Positions 6,481-12,543 of a stretch of DNA of 30,192 nt are shown here, in pieces. This stretch comes from a virus. Below the pieces are notes generated by a model. It ran no database searches and had not been told where the DNA came from. It saw nothing but the letters and a program-made list of their open reading frames with translations. Position numbers and translations under genes: made by a program. Each line of letters starts with the position of its first letter. Within the stretch, counting starts at the first letter, position 1. The stretch covers positions 1 to 30,192 of the IMG/VR virus record IMGVR_UViG_3300037233_000055. The stretch is one strand, 5' to 3'.

Positions 6481-6540
6481 GATTTTGGCCGGATCGGGCG
6501 ATTTTGGAAGGAATCGTGATTTGACGCCGATTTGCGATTT
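6481..6540 (+). repeat. GATTT direct-repeat cluster
   Basis: GATTT occurs at 6481, 6500, 6518, 6529 and 6536, the first two as GATTTTGG. The first three are spaced 19 and 18 bases, close to two helix turns. This could be a set of operators or origin iterons; the copies are short and not all identical. Confidence 0.4.
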
Positions 6541-6583
6541 GTGGTAGGTTGACGGTGTTCGAGCCGTCGAGAAGTGAGAACCG

Positions 6584-6610
6584 CCGCCCGCGCTTTAATC
6601 CCGCGGGCGG
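6584..6610 (+). promoter_or_regulatory. Perfect GC-rich hairpin before the rightward promoter
   Basis: CCGCCCGCG and CGCGGGCGG pair perfectly over nine bases around a nine-base loop. No T-run follows on the plus strand beyond TT, so an operator or protective leader hairpin is as likely as a terminator. Confidence 0.45.
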
Positions 6611-6639
6611 TTGCAATTCTGTCCGGCTAGGCGTAGGAT
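6611..6639 (+). promoter_or_regulatory. Rightward early promoter
   Basis: TTGCAA (6611-6616) and TAGGAT (6634-6639) are separated by 17 bases. Each box matches four of six consensus positions. The zinc-ribbon gene at 6670 follows. Confidence 0.5.
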
Positions 6640-6669
6640 TGCGGTACTCTCGACGATGAGGATTAAGCA

Positions 6670-7020
6670 TTGGTCACTAAACGTCGATTCCGCCCAGCGC
6701 CCCGCAAATGCAGGGCGTGTGGATCTCCGCTACTCTCAGCGAAACGCGGCCGGACGTCAGAATGTGGGTGGGTTTGGAGCCGAAGTAGCGGATGGCGCGG
6801 CCCGCGGCCTGTCCGTATCCCAAGGTCCAAGGTTATCGTCGAGAGCACCGCTTCGTCTGTCCCGCGATGCCCGAAACATGGCACTCAACTCGAACGGCGC
6901 TTCTCGGAACGTAAAGCCGAGCCATTCATGGCTTGCCCGGTCGAAGGCTGCGATTGGACTAAAGACGCTCCCGCGTCGCTTATCCCTTCGAGTTATAGCT
7001 GGAAGTACGAAGTGACCTAA
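6670..7020 (+). CDS. Zinc-ribbon protein, 116 residues
   Basis: The start is TTG at 6670, with GAGGA seven bases before it. The N-terminus is basic (MVTKRRFRPAPRKC). CRAC at residues 14-17 and a second pattern, CPKHGTQLERRF then CPVEGCDW, resemble topoisomerase-type C4 zinc fingers. It is the first rightward gene after the control region and may bind DNA as an early regulator. A longer frame over the same bases (6611-7015) lacks a ribosome binding site and any recognisable motif. Specific function is unknown. Confidence 0.62.
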   Translation: MVTKRRFRPAPRKCRACGSPLLSAKRGRTSECGWVWSRSSGWRGPRPVRIPRSKVIVESTASSVPRCPKHGTQLERRFSERKAEPFMACPVEGCDWTKDAPASLIPSSYSWKYEVT

Positions 7021-7091
7021 CCGCGATCGGTCACAAGCGCGCCGAGTGCGCTCCCGGGACGAAGCATTGCCCGGTTCGAGCTCGCGGCGAC

Positions 7092-7115
7092 CGAACGGAA
7101 ACCACCGCCCGTTCG
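7092..7115 (+). repeat. Seven-base-pair inverted repeat
   Basis: CGAACGG (7092-7098) pairs perfectly with CCGTTCG (7109-7115) across a ten-base loop, just upstream of the terminator-like hairpin. Confidence 0.45.
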
Positions 7116-7120
7116 TCTAG

Positions 7121-7143
7121 AACCCTTCTTTGCAGGGTTTCTT
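7121..7143 (+). terminator. Probable terminator after the zinc-ribbon gene
   Basis: AACCCT and AGGGTT form a six-base-pair stem around a seven-base loop, followed by TCTT (with TTT from the stem end). It lies 100 bases after the stop at 7020. The stem is short, so strength is uncertain. Confidence 0.5.
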
Positions 7144-7529
7144 AGGAGCCAAACTGCGCCCTTTAGGCGCCTCCACTGCGGAGTCGGGACGGAGCGCGAC
7201 CGCAGAGAGCCAGCGAAGCGCCAACCGCCGCCCTATAACGAGGCCACCTACGCTCGCTAGACGGTTACCTTCCGACTACCGACACCCACCTCGACCTGTA
7301 ACCAACGCACGCCACAACACCAACGCAGCGTAACCTGTAACGTACGCAATCGAGCGCTATCACGCTTGAATCGTATCAGTAACGCCCTCCAACCGGCTGG
7401 CAGCGAGAGGAACGCAGCGGGCGCGCGCGGTGGATCGGTGGCAAGGGGCGGCGGGTCCCCCCGCGGGTCCCCCACCCCGCGCAAATTCTGGTGGTATGCG
7501 ACTGATTCGCGCGAGGGCTAAGAGCGCGG

Positions 7530-7538
7530 TGGTAGAAT
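7530..7538 (+). promoter_or_regulatory. Extended -10 promoter before the 7561 operon
   Basis: TGGTAGAAT is an extended -10 box (TGn plus five of six TATAAT positions). No good -35 box is seen. The surrounding GGTGGTAGAATCGC matches the promoter at 14346-14359 at 13 of 14 bases. Confidence 0.55.
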
Positions 7539-7560
7539 CGCTTTAGACGGGAGGACGTCA

Positions 7561-7716
7561 ATGAGTGTGGAGTCGCCTAGTCTCGCGAGCCCTGTGCCGC
7601 CGAATCTGCTAGTGGGTGGTGGGAAGCCGATGATAACGCCGCTCGTTCAATATGAGTCTCCTCCGGCGCCGGGAAAGGAGATGACGGCGGTGGAGCGTTG
7701 GCACGCGAGGGAATGA
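7561..7716 (+). CDS. Hypothetical protein, 51 residues
   Basis: ATG at 7561 follows a strong GGGAGG site and the extended -10 promoter at 7530. The product is proline- and glycine-rich (MSVESPSLASPVPPN, then GGGKPMITPLVQYESPPAPG) and probably disordered, ending in a short helix (TAVERWHARE). The stop overlaps the next ATG (ATGA). No family recognised. Confidence 0.55.
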   Translation: MSVESPSLASPVPPNLLVGGGKPMITPLVQYESPPAPGKEMTAVERWHARE

Positions 7717-7952
7717 TGGATTCTCGGTTAGTGGAGGCTGAGGCGTTGTTGGCTGGCCGTCTCGCGGTGGAAGCGCATCGCGAGTCGATGGGTCTCGTTA
7801 CAACGAAGTGGACTGGCGTCGGCGTACGGATGGGTTTTAAGGTTCCGGTGGAGGAGGCGTCGCAGAGTAAGCGTGCTCGCAAGGCGGCCGGGGTTCACGG
7901 TCGGAAGGCGGCTAAGAGATTCGCCCGGCAGTTCAAAAAAGGTGCCACGTGA
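7713..7952 (+). CDS. Hypothetical basic protein, 79 residues
   Basis: ATG at 7713 overlaps the stop before it; the adjacent ATG at 7716 is equally possible given GAGG just upstream. A first helix (DSRLVEAEALLAGRLAVEAH) is followed by TTKWTGVGVRMGFKVP and a strongly basic tail (KRARKAAGVHGRKAAKRFAR) that could bind nucleic acid. No family recognised. Confidence 0.6.
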   Translation: MMDSRLVEAEALLAGRLAVEAHRESMGLVTTKWTGVGVRMGFKVPVEEASQSKRARKAAGVHGRKAAKRFARQFKKGAT

Positions 7953-7965
7953 AACGTTATAGGGC

Positions 7966-8193
7966 ATGAACGAGGACTTCTCAGTTCCGCGCGCGATGAT
8001 AACGAAAGAGATTCTCTGGAAGGCGCAGCAGGTCGAGGAGTTGACCGGACACCCGGTGGCGCTCGACGTGGACGCGATCCTAAGCGCGGCGACCCTTTAC
8101 GATATGCTTTCTGAGAAGGGGAAGCGCGGGACCCGCGGCGCTTTCGAGGAGCAGGGTAAGTCGCTGGACCGAATCATTCGGAACTGGGAGTGA
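7966..8193 (+). CDS. Hypothetical protein, 75 residues
   Basis: ATG at 7966 with a weak AGGG nearby. Sequence features: MITKEILWKAQQVEELTGH then VDAILSAATLYDMLSEKG and a charged helical tail (KSLDRIIRNWE), predicting an all-helical small protein. The stop forms a GTGA junction with the next gene. No family recognised. Confidence 0.6.
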   Translation: MNEDFSVPRAMITKEILWKAQQVEELTGHPVALDVDAILSAATLYDMLSEKGKRGTRGAFEEQGKSLDRIIRNWE

Positions 8194-8372
8194 ACGAGGA
8201 CCAGCCCCGCTTCACTGCGCCGCCGGTGGAGAAGTCGGTGCGGTTGGACCCGTCGATTGCAGATCGAGTCGCGATTGCGGTGGCGAACCGAAAGCCGGTG
8301 CCGGCGAACGTACGCGAGCGCCGCGAGCAGAATAACCGGGCTCGGCTGTCGAAGGGCGACCCTATCGGCTGA
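8190..8372 (+). CDS. Hypothetical protein, 60 residues
   Basis: GTG start at 8190 overlaps the previous stop (GTGA) with GGGAG just upstream. After FTAPPVEKSVRLDPSIADRV, which has the look of a ribbon-helix-helix strand and first helix, the protein becomes basic and probably disordered (NVRERREQNNRARLSKG). It is too short on its C-terminal side to be a full ribbon-helix-helix domain. Function unknown. Confidence 0.55.
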   Translation: MNEDQPRFTAPPVEKSVRLDPSIADRVAIAVANRKPVPANVRERREQNNRARLSKGDPIG

Positions 8373-8390
8373 AAGGCCAAGGAGGCTCTC

Positions 8391-8585
8391 GTGCACTTAC
8401 TCGTCGCGTTTCTGATCTTTCTCGTGGTCCTGGTCGTCGTTACGGCGATCGTTATTTTCATTTTGCAGCAGTTGGCGCCGCAGTGGCCGTGGGCTCGAAA
8501 CGTATGCCTGGCCGTCGCGGCTTTGATCCTATTGATTTGGCTCGTCTCGCACTACGCTGAAATCGTCGGGTCGTTTCACGCTTGA
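8391..8585 (+). CDS. Small membrane protein with two hydrophobic helices, 64 residues
   Basis: GTG at 8391 has a GGAGG site six bases upstream. Residues 2-26 (LLVAFLIFLVVLVVVTAIVI) and 38-55 (NVCLAVAALILLIWLV) are two likely membrane spans joined by a short PQWPWAR loop. Two-span proteins of this size include holins, but the position far from lysis genes leaves that open. A GGAGCC/GGCTCC inverted repeat follows the gene (about 8587-8620). Confidence 0.62.
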   Translation: MHLLVAFLIFLVVLVVVTAIVIFILQQLAPQWPWARNVCLAVAALILLIWLVSHYAEIVGSFHA

Positions 8586-8624
8586 CGAAGGAGCCTCTAA
8601 CCCTCCCGGTGTAGTGGGGCTCCT

Positions 8625-8975
8625 GTGTCCCAGATCCAGCTTGATATTTGGGTTCCGCGCGATCTGCGGCGCGATGTAGACCGTATCGCTCGCTATGAAA
8701 AGAAGTCCCGGTCTCGTTTATGCGCCGGGCTTCTTCGTTTGGGGATCGAGCGGTACTTCGAAATGGAAGACGCTAAGAAGATCGCGCCGCTGCGCGCCTT
8801 GATGCGCGACACGTTTATCAACGGTCTTCCCGATCCTGAGATGTACGGAGTTCCCGTGCCGGTCCGGCCGATCGGACAACTTACCGCCAAGCGCCGGGCT
8901 CGCTATGCCAACGAGCGAGAGTTCGATGCTGCCATGGAAGAAGGGTTAAAAAACTTTGAAGCCACTCGCGGTTAA
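8625..8975 (+). CDS. Ribbon-helix-helix-like protein, 116 residues
   Basis: The N-terminal 45 residues read as a strand and two helices: IQLDIWVPRDLRRDVDRIAR then SRSRLCAGLLRLGIERYF, the Arc/CopG pattern. The rest is helical with a conserved-looking PDPEMYGVPVPVRP segment. GTG at 8625 is assumed; no strong ribosome binding site is visible. It overlaps the following co-chaperonin-like gene by 20 bases. Likely a DNA-binding protein; target unknown. Confidence 0.6.
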   Translation: MSQIQLDIWVPRDLRRDVDRIARYEKKSRSRLCAGLLRLGIERYFEMEDAKKIAPLRALMRDTFINGLPDPEMYGVPVPVRPIGQLTAKRRARYANEREFDAAMEEGLKNFEATRG

Positions 8976-9342
8976 CGTGCTCATCGTCCCAGCCGATACG
9001 GCCGCCGACAAGACGGAGAGCGTCGCCTTCGCCGGCTCGGACGTCGCGGTCACAGCGCAAGCCATACCGGGCTCGTCGCTCCTGGCTCCCGGCAAAGATA
9101 ATAAGGTCCAGAGTAAGCCGTCGGAGGGAATCGTCCGCGCACTCGGCGACGACGTGAAAATCAAGATCAAGGAGGGCGATCGCGTTCTGTATCGATCATG
9201 GACGGGTCTCGAGATACGGATCGATGGAATCGATCACCAGCTGACTCCCGAGCGCGACGTGCTGGCGATCGTCGACGAAGGCGAGAAGGTTGAAGTCATC
9301 CAGCGCCCGATCCCGCAGCCAGCGCAGCAACCGCGACGCTAA
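8956..9342 (+). CDS. GroES-like co-chaperonin (first of two)
   Basis: The 128-residue protein should cap a GroEL-type chaperonin ring and help fold phage proteins, as T4 gp31 does. The TTG start gives MKPLAVNVLIVP, matching the GroES opening (RPLxDRVIV). Residues 38-47 (PGSSLLAPGK) fit the mobile loop that contacts GroEL. KPSEGIVRALG, KEGDRVLYRSWTGLEIRIDG and ERDVLAIVDE match the rest of the GroES barrel nearly strand by strand. The roof hairpin between ALG and KEGD is very short, as in T4 gp31. About 20 extra residues (13-36) precede the mobile loop and the C-terminus has a proline-rich tail, making it longer than the usual 95-100. No GroEL gene is in the window, so the host ring is the likely partner. 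Confidence 0.78.
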   Translation: MKPLAVNVLIVPADTAADKTESVAFAGSDVAVTAQAIPGSSLLAPGKDNKVQSKPSEGIVRALGDDVKIKIKEGDRVLYRSWTGLEIRIDGIDHQLTPERDVLAIVDEGEKVEVIQRPIPQPAQQPRR

Positions 9343-9344
9343 CG

Positions 9345-9659
9345 ATGGCGAAGGGGCAGGATCAGGCAACCGGAATAGGGCCATTTGATACAACGCGCGC
9401 GGACACCCATACTCCGACGATGCGCGATGATTCTCATAAGTCTCTGGAAGTCGGAACCGCGCACATGAGTTTCCATTGCTGCGCGTGCTACGAGAAGGCT
9501 GTCGAATACGATCACGCGACCGTTGCTCGGGACCTTCTAGAGAAAGCGGTTAGCGTTGCGGGCGATGTAGTTATCGACGCAAAGTTCGGCAAGGAAGACA
9601 CCGAGGAGGCGCGCGCCTTCCTCATGGACTTCATCCGAAAACATAAGGCTCGGCTTTAA
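9345..9659 (+). CDS. Hypothetical protein, 104 residues
   Basis: ATG at 9345, two bases after the stop of the co-chaperonin gene. The first 40 residues are polar and probably disordered; then HMSFHCCACYEKAVEYDHAT and a helical, acidic second half (ARDLLEKAVSVAGDVVIDAK). The CCAC cluster with nearby histidines may bind metal. It joins the next gene by TAATG. No family recognised. Confidence 0.6.
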   Translation: MAKGQDQATGIGPFDTTRADTHTPTMRDDSHKSLEVGTAHMSFHCCACYEKAVEYDHATVARDLLEKAVSVAGDVVIDAKFGKEDTEEARAFLMDFIRKHKARL

Positions 9660-9937
9660 TGACAGCGACGGCTGAGAAGGTTCGGCGGAAGAAGGGCCCG
9701 CGGCCGCGCGTCGACGTGATGCACAACGTTCACTTTTCTCCGAATACCAGCGCCGCCATAAAGCTGCTCTCCGCGCTCACCGATAGCGGCGGGATCAGCG
9801 GCTTGTGCCGCACAGTCATGGAGTGCTATCTATCGGGGGCGATCAATTGGGAAGACCCGAAGTTTCGTGACGTCGATCGTATCGCGCGCCCGGCCGAACG
9901 GTATAAAGGGCAGCACGAGAAGCTCGGGTTGGCATGA
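9659..9937 (+). CDS. Hypothetical protein, 92 residues, ribbon-helix-helix-like core
   Basis: Starts in a TAATG junction. A basic N-terminus (AEKVRRKKGPRPRVDV) is followed by HNVHFSPNTSAAIKLLSAL and SGLCRTVMECYLSGAI, which look like a strand and two helices similar in layout to the next gene and to the gene at 8625. It ends in an ATGA junction. DNA binding is plausible; not proved. Confidence 0.55.
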   Translation: MTATAEKVRRKKGPRPRVDVMHNVHFSPNTSAAIKLLSALTDSGGISGLCRTVMECYLSGAINWEDPKFRDVDRIARPAERYKGQHEKLGLA

Positions 9938-10470
9938 ACGGCGACGTGCTGCCGGTGACCGAGATCGAAGCCCAACTCGCCGAGCAGGCCGCTCCCCTGA
10001 AGCCACGGCGCACGCGCGGTAAGAAACGCGCCGCCGCTCCTCCGTCGCAACCTCCGCCAGTCGTCGAGGAGCAGACCGTCGAGCAACGTCTCGCGGCGAC
10101 CAAAGCCAAGGCGCGCAAGCTCTCACAGGAGCAGAAGATTCGGATTCCGCTGCGCTTGGCCGTCTCGCTCGAGACGCACGAGTCGCTCGTCGCGATCGCT
10201 GAAGCCGTCGGCCCGGAAAAGATAACGGACCTCGCCGTTCACTGCATGGAGCTCGGGATCGTGCAAATGTCGGGCTCGCAGTTTAAGCCGCGTGCGAGCG
10301 TAACGCCATTGGGCCGTCCGGCGGCAACGAACGACGAAGCCCGCGCCCGAGCGGCGATCGAGGAGGCCGTTATCGCCGATACCGAAGTCGAGAAAGAGAT
10401 CGAACGCGAGCGAGATGAAGCCGCGGCGAGGCTCCACCTTCCAGGGAGAAAACGTGCTGTCGCTGGATAA
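9934..10470 (+). CDS. Hypothetical protein, 178 residues, possible DNA-binding core
   Basis: ATG overlaps the previous stop (ATGA). Residues 1-60 are a basic and proline-rich linker (RRTRGKKRAAAPPSQPP). The middle, KIRIPLRLAVSLETHESLVA followed by EKITDLAVHCMELGIVQ, resembles a ribbon-helix-helix domain. The C-terminal third is a charged helix. A small-terminase role was considered because of the upstream position, but terL lies 2 kb away, so this is weak. The end overlaps the second co-chaperonin-like gene by 17 bases. Confidence 0.55.
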   Translation: MNGDVLPVTEIEAQLAEQAAPLKPRRTRGKKRAAAPPSQPPPVVEEQTVEQRLAATKAKARKLSQEQKIRIPLRLAVSLETHESLVAIAEAVGPEKITDLAVHCMELGIVQMSGSQFKPRASVTPLGRPAATNDEARARAAIEEAVIADTEVEKEIERERDEAAARLHLPGRKRAVAG

Positions 10471-10819
10471 ACTCGAGACGGCGCTTGAATCATGCCGCGA
10501 GGAAGCGTTTTGGAAGCCGTCCTATGCTGGCGCCGTTCTTTGCGTCCCGCTTCTAGATGAAGGAGACTCCGGCGGCGTCGAGGTTGTCGCGCATAAGCAA
10601 CGGCGCTCTTATCAGGGAATAGTGGTCTCCGTGAACGATACGAAGCACGTCGAGGTAGGCGACTTGGTTTGCGCCGACCAAGGAAGGTTCGAAGAGTTGC
10701 GGACCGCTCTCGGTGAGGTATTCGTTCACTCCACGGAGCGAATGCTATCCGGCGTCGACGAAGAGTTTTCCAAACCGTCCGAGCCGACGCTTCTTCCCTC
10801 GGGGCTATGGGTCGCATAA
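10454..10819 (+). CDS. Second GroES-like protein, divergent
   Basis: A 121-residue protein whose GTG start at 10454 follows AGGGAG by five bases; a longer in-frame ATG at 10415 has no such site. Residues 25-103 follow the GroES strand order: AGAVLCVPLLDEGD, then SGGVEVVAHKQRRSYQ (compare the GroES mobile loop SAGGIVL), then GIVVSVN, VEVGDLVCADQG (compare VGDIVIFNDG), and GEVFVHSTERMLSGVDE (compare EEVLIMSESDILAIVEA). The roof region is again short. Identity to the first copy is low, so it is not a recent duplicate. The N-terminal 24 residues form an added helix. A hetero-oligomeric or specialised cap is possible. Another small beta-barrel fold cannot be excluded. Confidence 0.58.
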   Translation: MLSLDKLETALESCREEAFWKPSYAGAVLCVPLLDEGDSGGVEVVAHKQRRSYQGIVVSVNDTKHVEVGDLVCADQGRFEELRTALGEVFVHSTERMLSGVDEEFSKPSEPTLLPSGLWVA

Positions 10820-11031
10820 TGGACGGCATGAAAGACACTACAAAATCTCTGACGATTACGGCCTGTACGTTTTGCGGCGCCGGGATCGGCAAACTTATCA
10901 GCGGGTGCCCCGACGGCGAGCGGCATTGTCTTCTCTGTACGACGCCCGAATCGCGCGCGTCTAACCCGTGCCTTCCGAACTGCGACCATCTATGGCGGCG
11001 CGGTCACAATTTTCAGAGGGTGGCGCAGTGA
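10819..11031 (+). CDS. Cysteine-rich protein, 70 residues
   Basis: Uses the ATG in a TAATG junction with the gene before. Cysteines occur as CTFC, then GCPDG, HCLLC and NPCLPNC, with a histidine near the end, enough for two zinc sites. The pattern CTFCGAG followed by HCLLC is like a zinc ribbon. The stop overlaps the next GTG (GTGA). Likely a nucleic-acid or protein-binding accessory; function unknown. Confidence 0.6.
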   Translation: MDGMKDTTKSLTITACTFCGAGIGKLISGCPDGERHCLLCTTPESRASNPCLPNCDHLWRRGHNFQRVAQ

Positions 11032-11147
11032 GCGTCGATGGCGCCATGCCGCTCGTGAGGATTCCAGAGAACGAACCCGAAGAGGTGGACGACGACGACA
11101 CCTACGCCGATTACATTGACGCCATAGTGGCGGGAGACGAGGGATAG
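11028..11147 (+). CDS. Acidic micro-protein, 39 residues
   Basis: GTG overlaps the previous stop and the TAG sits directly before the next ATG. The sequence is strongly acidic (NEPEEVDDDDTYADYIDAIV). Fully contiguous with both neighbours, which supports translation. Function unknown; an acidic partner for the lysine-rich neighbour is only a guess. Confidence 0.48.
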   Translation: MSVDGAMPLVRIPENEPEEVDDDDTYADYIDAIVAGDEG

Positions 11148-11441
11148 ATGCCGCTCAAAAAAGGTTCGTCACGCAAGACGATCAGCAAGAACATCAAAGA
11201 GTTCAAGGCCGGTCCTCGCAATAAGGCGACCGCGAAGAAGTCGGGCAAGAAGGCCGCTCAGAAGCAGGCTGTCGCCGTCGCGCTCAAGTCGGCCGGAAAG
11301 TCCAAAAAGAAGAAGGCCGCCGGCAAGAAGAAGGCCGCCAAGAAGTCGAGCGCCGATTCTCAGGGACGCAATATCGAAACTAAAACCAAGCCGAAACGAA
11401 AAGCGGCAAACCGGCGCAAACGGAATATCGGAAGAAGCTAG
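11148..11441 (+). CDS. Lysine-rich basic protein, 97 residues
   Basis: The opening MPLKKGSSRKTISKNIKEFK and the segment QKQAVAVALKSAGKSKKKK are familiar from small basic proteins common in phage genomes (DUF6496-like, from memory). The rest is lysine and alanine repeats (KKAAGKKKAAKK) like histone tails. It probably binds DNA or RNA non-specifically. The start is ATG directly after the previous stop. Confidence is good that it is coding, low for the exact role. Confidence 0.65.
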   Translation: MPLKKGSSRKTISKNIKEFKAGPRNKATAKKSGKKAAQKQAVAVALKSAGKSKKKKAAGKKKAAKKSSADSQGRNIETKTKPKRKAANRRKRNIGRS

Positions 11442-11932
11442 TGCCGGGATTCGCCGCAACGCCAGCCCGCGACCGGTTTTGGTCTAAAGTAGATCGCGTT
11501 CCTGATGGTTGCTGGGAATGGCGAAACTATCGTATGCCAAACGGTTACGGTAGGTTCAACCGCGACCTGCTCGCGCACCGCTTCGCTTATACCGACGCGA
11601 TAGGTCCGATTCCAGATGGTCTTGAGGTCGGTCATTTATGCGATAACCGTGGATGCGTCCGTCCGTCCCATCTAGAGATTTGTACCCATCGAGAAAACTT
11701 TGAGTCCGGTAAGCGGCGCGGCCGAATCGCAAAAATAACATGGGACGATGTTTACGAAATGCGAGCATCACTTGCGAGCCACACAGCGATGGCTAAACAG
11801 TTCGGAATCAACGGTGAAGTGGTGCGCCGCATCCGTAAGAACGAAAAGTGGCCTGACGATGCCTACCAGGTCAACCCCTCTCACTTTCCCGGACGAGGCA
11901 CACCGGGTACCCCAAGAAAAGGAAGGACGTAG
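11441..11932 (+). CDS. HNH endonuclease, homing type
   Basis: A 163-residue protein that cuts DNA and probably spreads itself. RFWSKVDRVPDGCWEW, then PNGYGRFN, AHRFAY and IPDGLEVGHLCDNRGCVRP, SHLEICTHREN form the HNH_3 type domain with His65, Asn69 and His77 as likely active residues. The residue usually found before the first histidine is Asp, and here it is Gly64. The C-terminal part (ITWDDVYEMRASLA to EVVRRIRKNEKW) looks like a helix-turn-helix used for target recognition. Start is GTG in a TAGTG junction. It interrupts the hypothetical gene train as a free-standing nuclease. Confidence 0.82.
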   Translation: MPGFAATPARDRFWSKVDRVPDGCWEWRNYRMPNGYGRFNRDLLAHRFAYTDAIGPIPDGLEVGHLCDNRGCVRPSHLEICTHRENFESGKRRGRIAKITWDDVYEMRASLASHTAMAKQFGINGEVVRRIRKNEKWPDDAYQVNPSHFPGRGTPGTPRKGRT

Positions 11933-11935
11933 CTA

Positions 11936-12274
11936 ATGCACAACGGCCCACGACCGGTTGCCGACGTGGCAGCGCTCGCAGCGCAAGGCAGAGTCATCGA
12001 CGCGCAAAAGGATCTCGCCGCGATTCAGTTCTCGCAGAACGCGCGCGACACGAAGGTCAAGAACGCAATCAACTTTCTCTTGCTCCCGCTTCAGACTAAG
12101 GACGGCGTGATTCGGCAGGAGCCGGAGTACGACGATCCCGACGTTCGCCCGCATGTCGTCGCGGCGCGAAACGCGGCGTACGATTGCATCACGCATTATT
12201 TCGCGACGACCACCGATTTCGAAGACGGGATTCCGGTTCGCGAAGCGCCGTCAACTGAGTTCGCGATAGCTTAG
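11936..12274 (+). CDS. Hypothetical protein, 112 residues
   Basis: ATG at 11936 shortly after the HNH stop. Mostly helical: VADVAALAAQGRVIDAQKDL, then ARDTKVKNAINFLLLPLQTK, and an acidic tail. It lies two genes upstream of terL, where small-terminase or head genes often lie, but no helix-turn-helix motif is clear. Function unknown. Confidence 0.6.
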   Translation: MHNGPRPVADVAALAAQGRVIDAQKDLAAIQFSQNARDTKVKNAINFLLLPLQTKDGVIRQEPEYDDPDVRPHVVAARNAAYDCITHYFATTTDFEDGIPVREAPSTEFAIA

Positions 12275-12276
12275 TA

Positions 12277-12543
12277 ATGGCAACCTTCACGATTCGGCGA
12301 AACCACCCGTACGCCGGGGTCGTGACCTTGTGCAAGCTCGCCGGCGGAGCGTTCGTCCCTAGAGAAATGCAAGTCACGGAGTCTGCCTTCATCGCGGCTG
12401 TTATGGTCTACATGAAGCAAATGTCGCCGACCGAAAGGACGAAGCTCCGCCGCGACGCACCCGAAGCCCCCGCGCCGATTCCAGGAAACGGCGAGCAGCG
12501 AACCTTTAAGGTCAAGAAGGCTGCGACCGCCTCGGCGGGCTAA
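12277..12543 (+). CDS. Hypothetical protein, 88 residues
   Basis: ATG at 12277, stop in a TAATG junction with terL. Beta-prone start (TFTIRRNHPYAGVVTLCKL), a helix (ESAFIAAVMVYMKQMS) and a basic, proline-rich tail. Its direct coupling to terL suggests a packaging-related role, which is inference only. Confidence 0.6.
   Translation: MATFTIRRNHPYAGVVTLCKLAGGAFVPREMQVTESAFIAAVMVYMKQMSPTERTKLRRDAPEAPAPIPGNGEQRTFKVKKAATASAG

Larger units (their letters stand above)
6316..6669. promoter_or_regulatory. Divergent control region
   Basis: No gene is seen here. The 354 bases separate the leftward and rightward operons and hold the two facing-away promoters, an AAACCG-TCG-CGGTTT inverted repeat (6461-6475), five direct GATTT motifs between 6481 and 6540, a GACGG-N8-CCGTC inverted repeat (6551-6568) and a perfect nine-base-pair hairpin (6584-6610). 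The layout is that of a phage early switch, possibly also an origin. Confidence 0.6.
7021..7560 (+). other. 540-base non-coding region rich in hairpins
   Basis: No convincing gene lies here on either strand. Visible elements are a CGAACGG/CCGTTCG stem (7092-7115), a terminator-like hairpin (7121-7143), GCGCC-CTTTA-GGCGC (7156-7170), two copies of CCTGTAAC near 7300-7340, a very GC-rich run (about 7445-7480) and a promoter at the end. Parts may be a small RNA or an antitermination leader. No tRNA fold was found. Confidence 0.5.

Noticed and set aside
6611-7015. 134-residue frame overlapping the zinc-ribbon gene
   Set aside because: The other frame has a ribosome binding site and zinc motifs; this one starts inside the predicted promoter.
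7060-7100. GGTTCGA-like T-loop, considered as a tRNA
   Set aside because: The flanking bases do not form a T-stem, and no acceptor or anticodon arm could be built.
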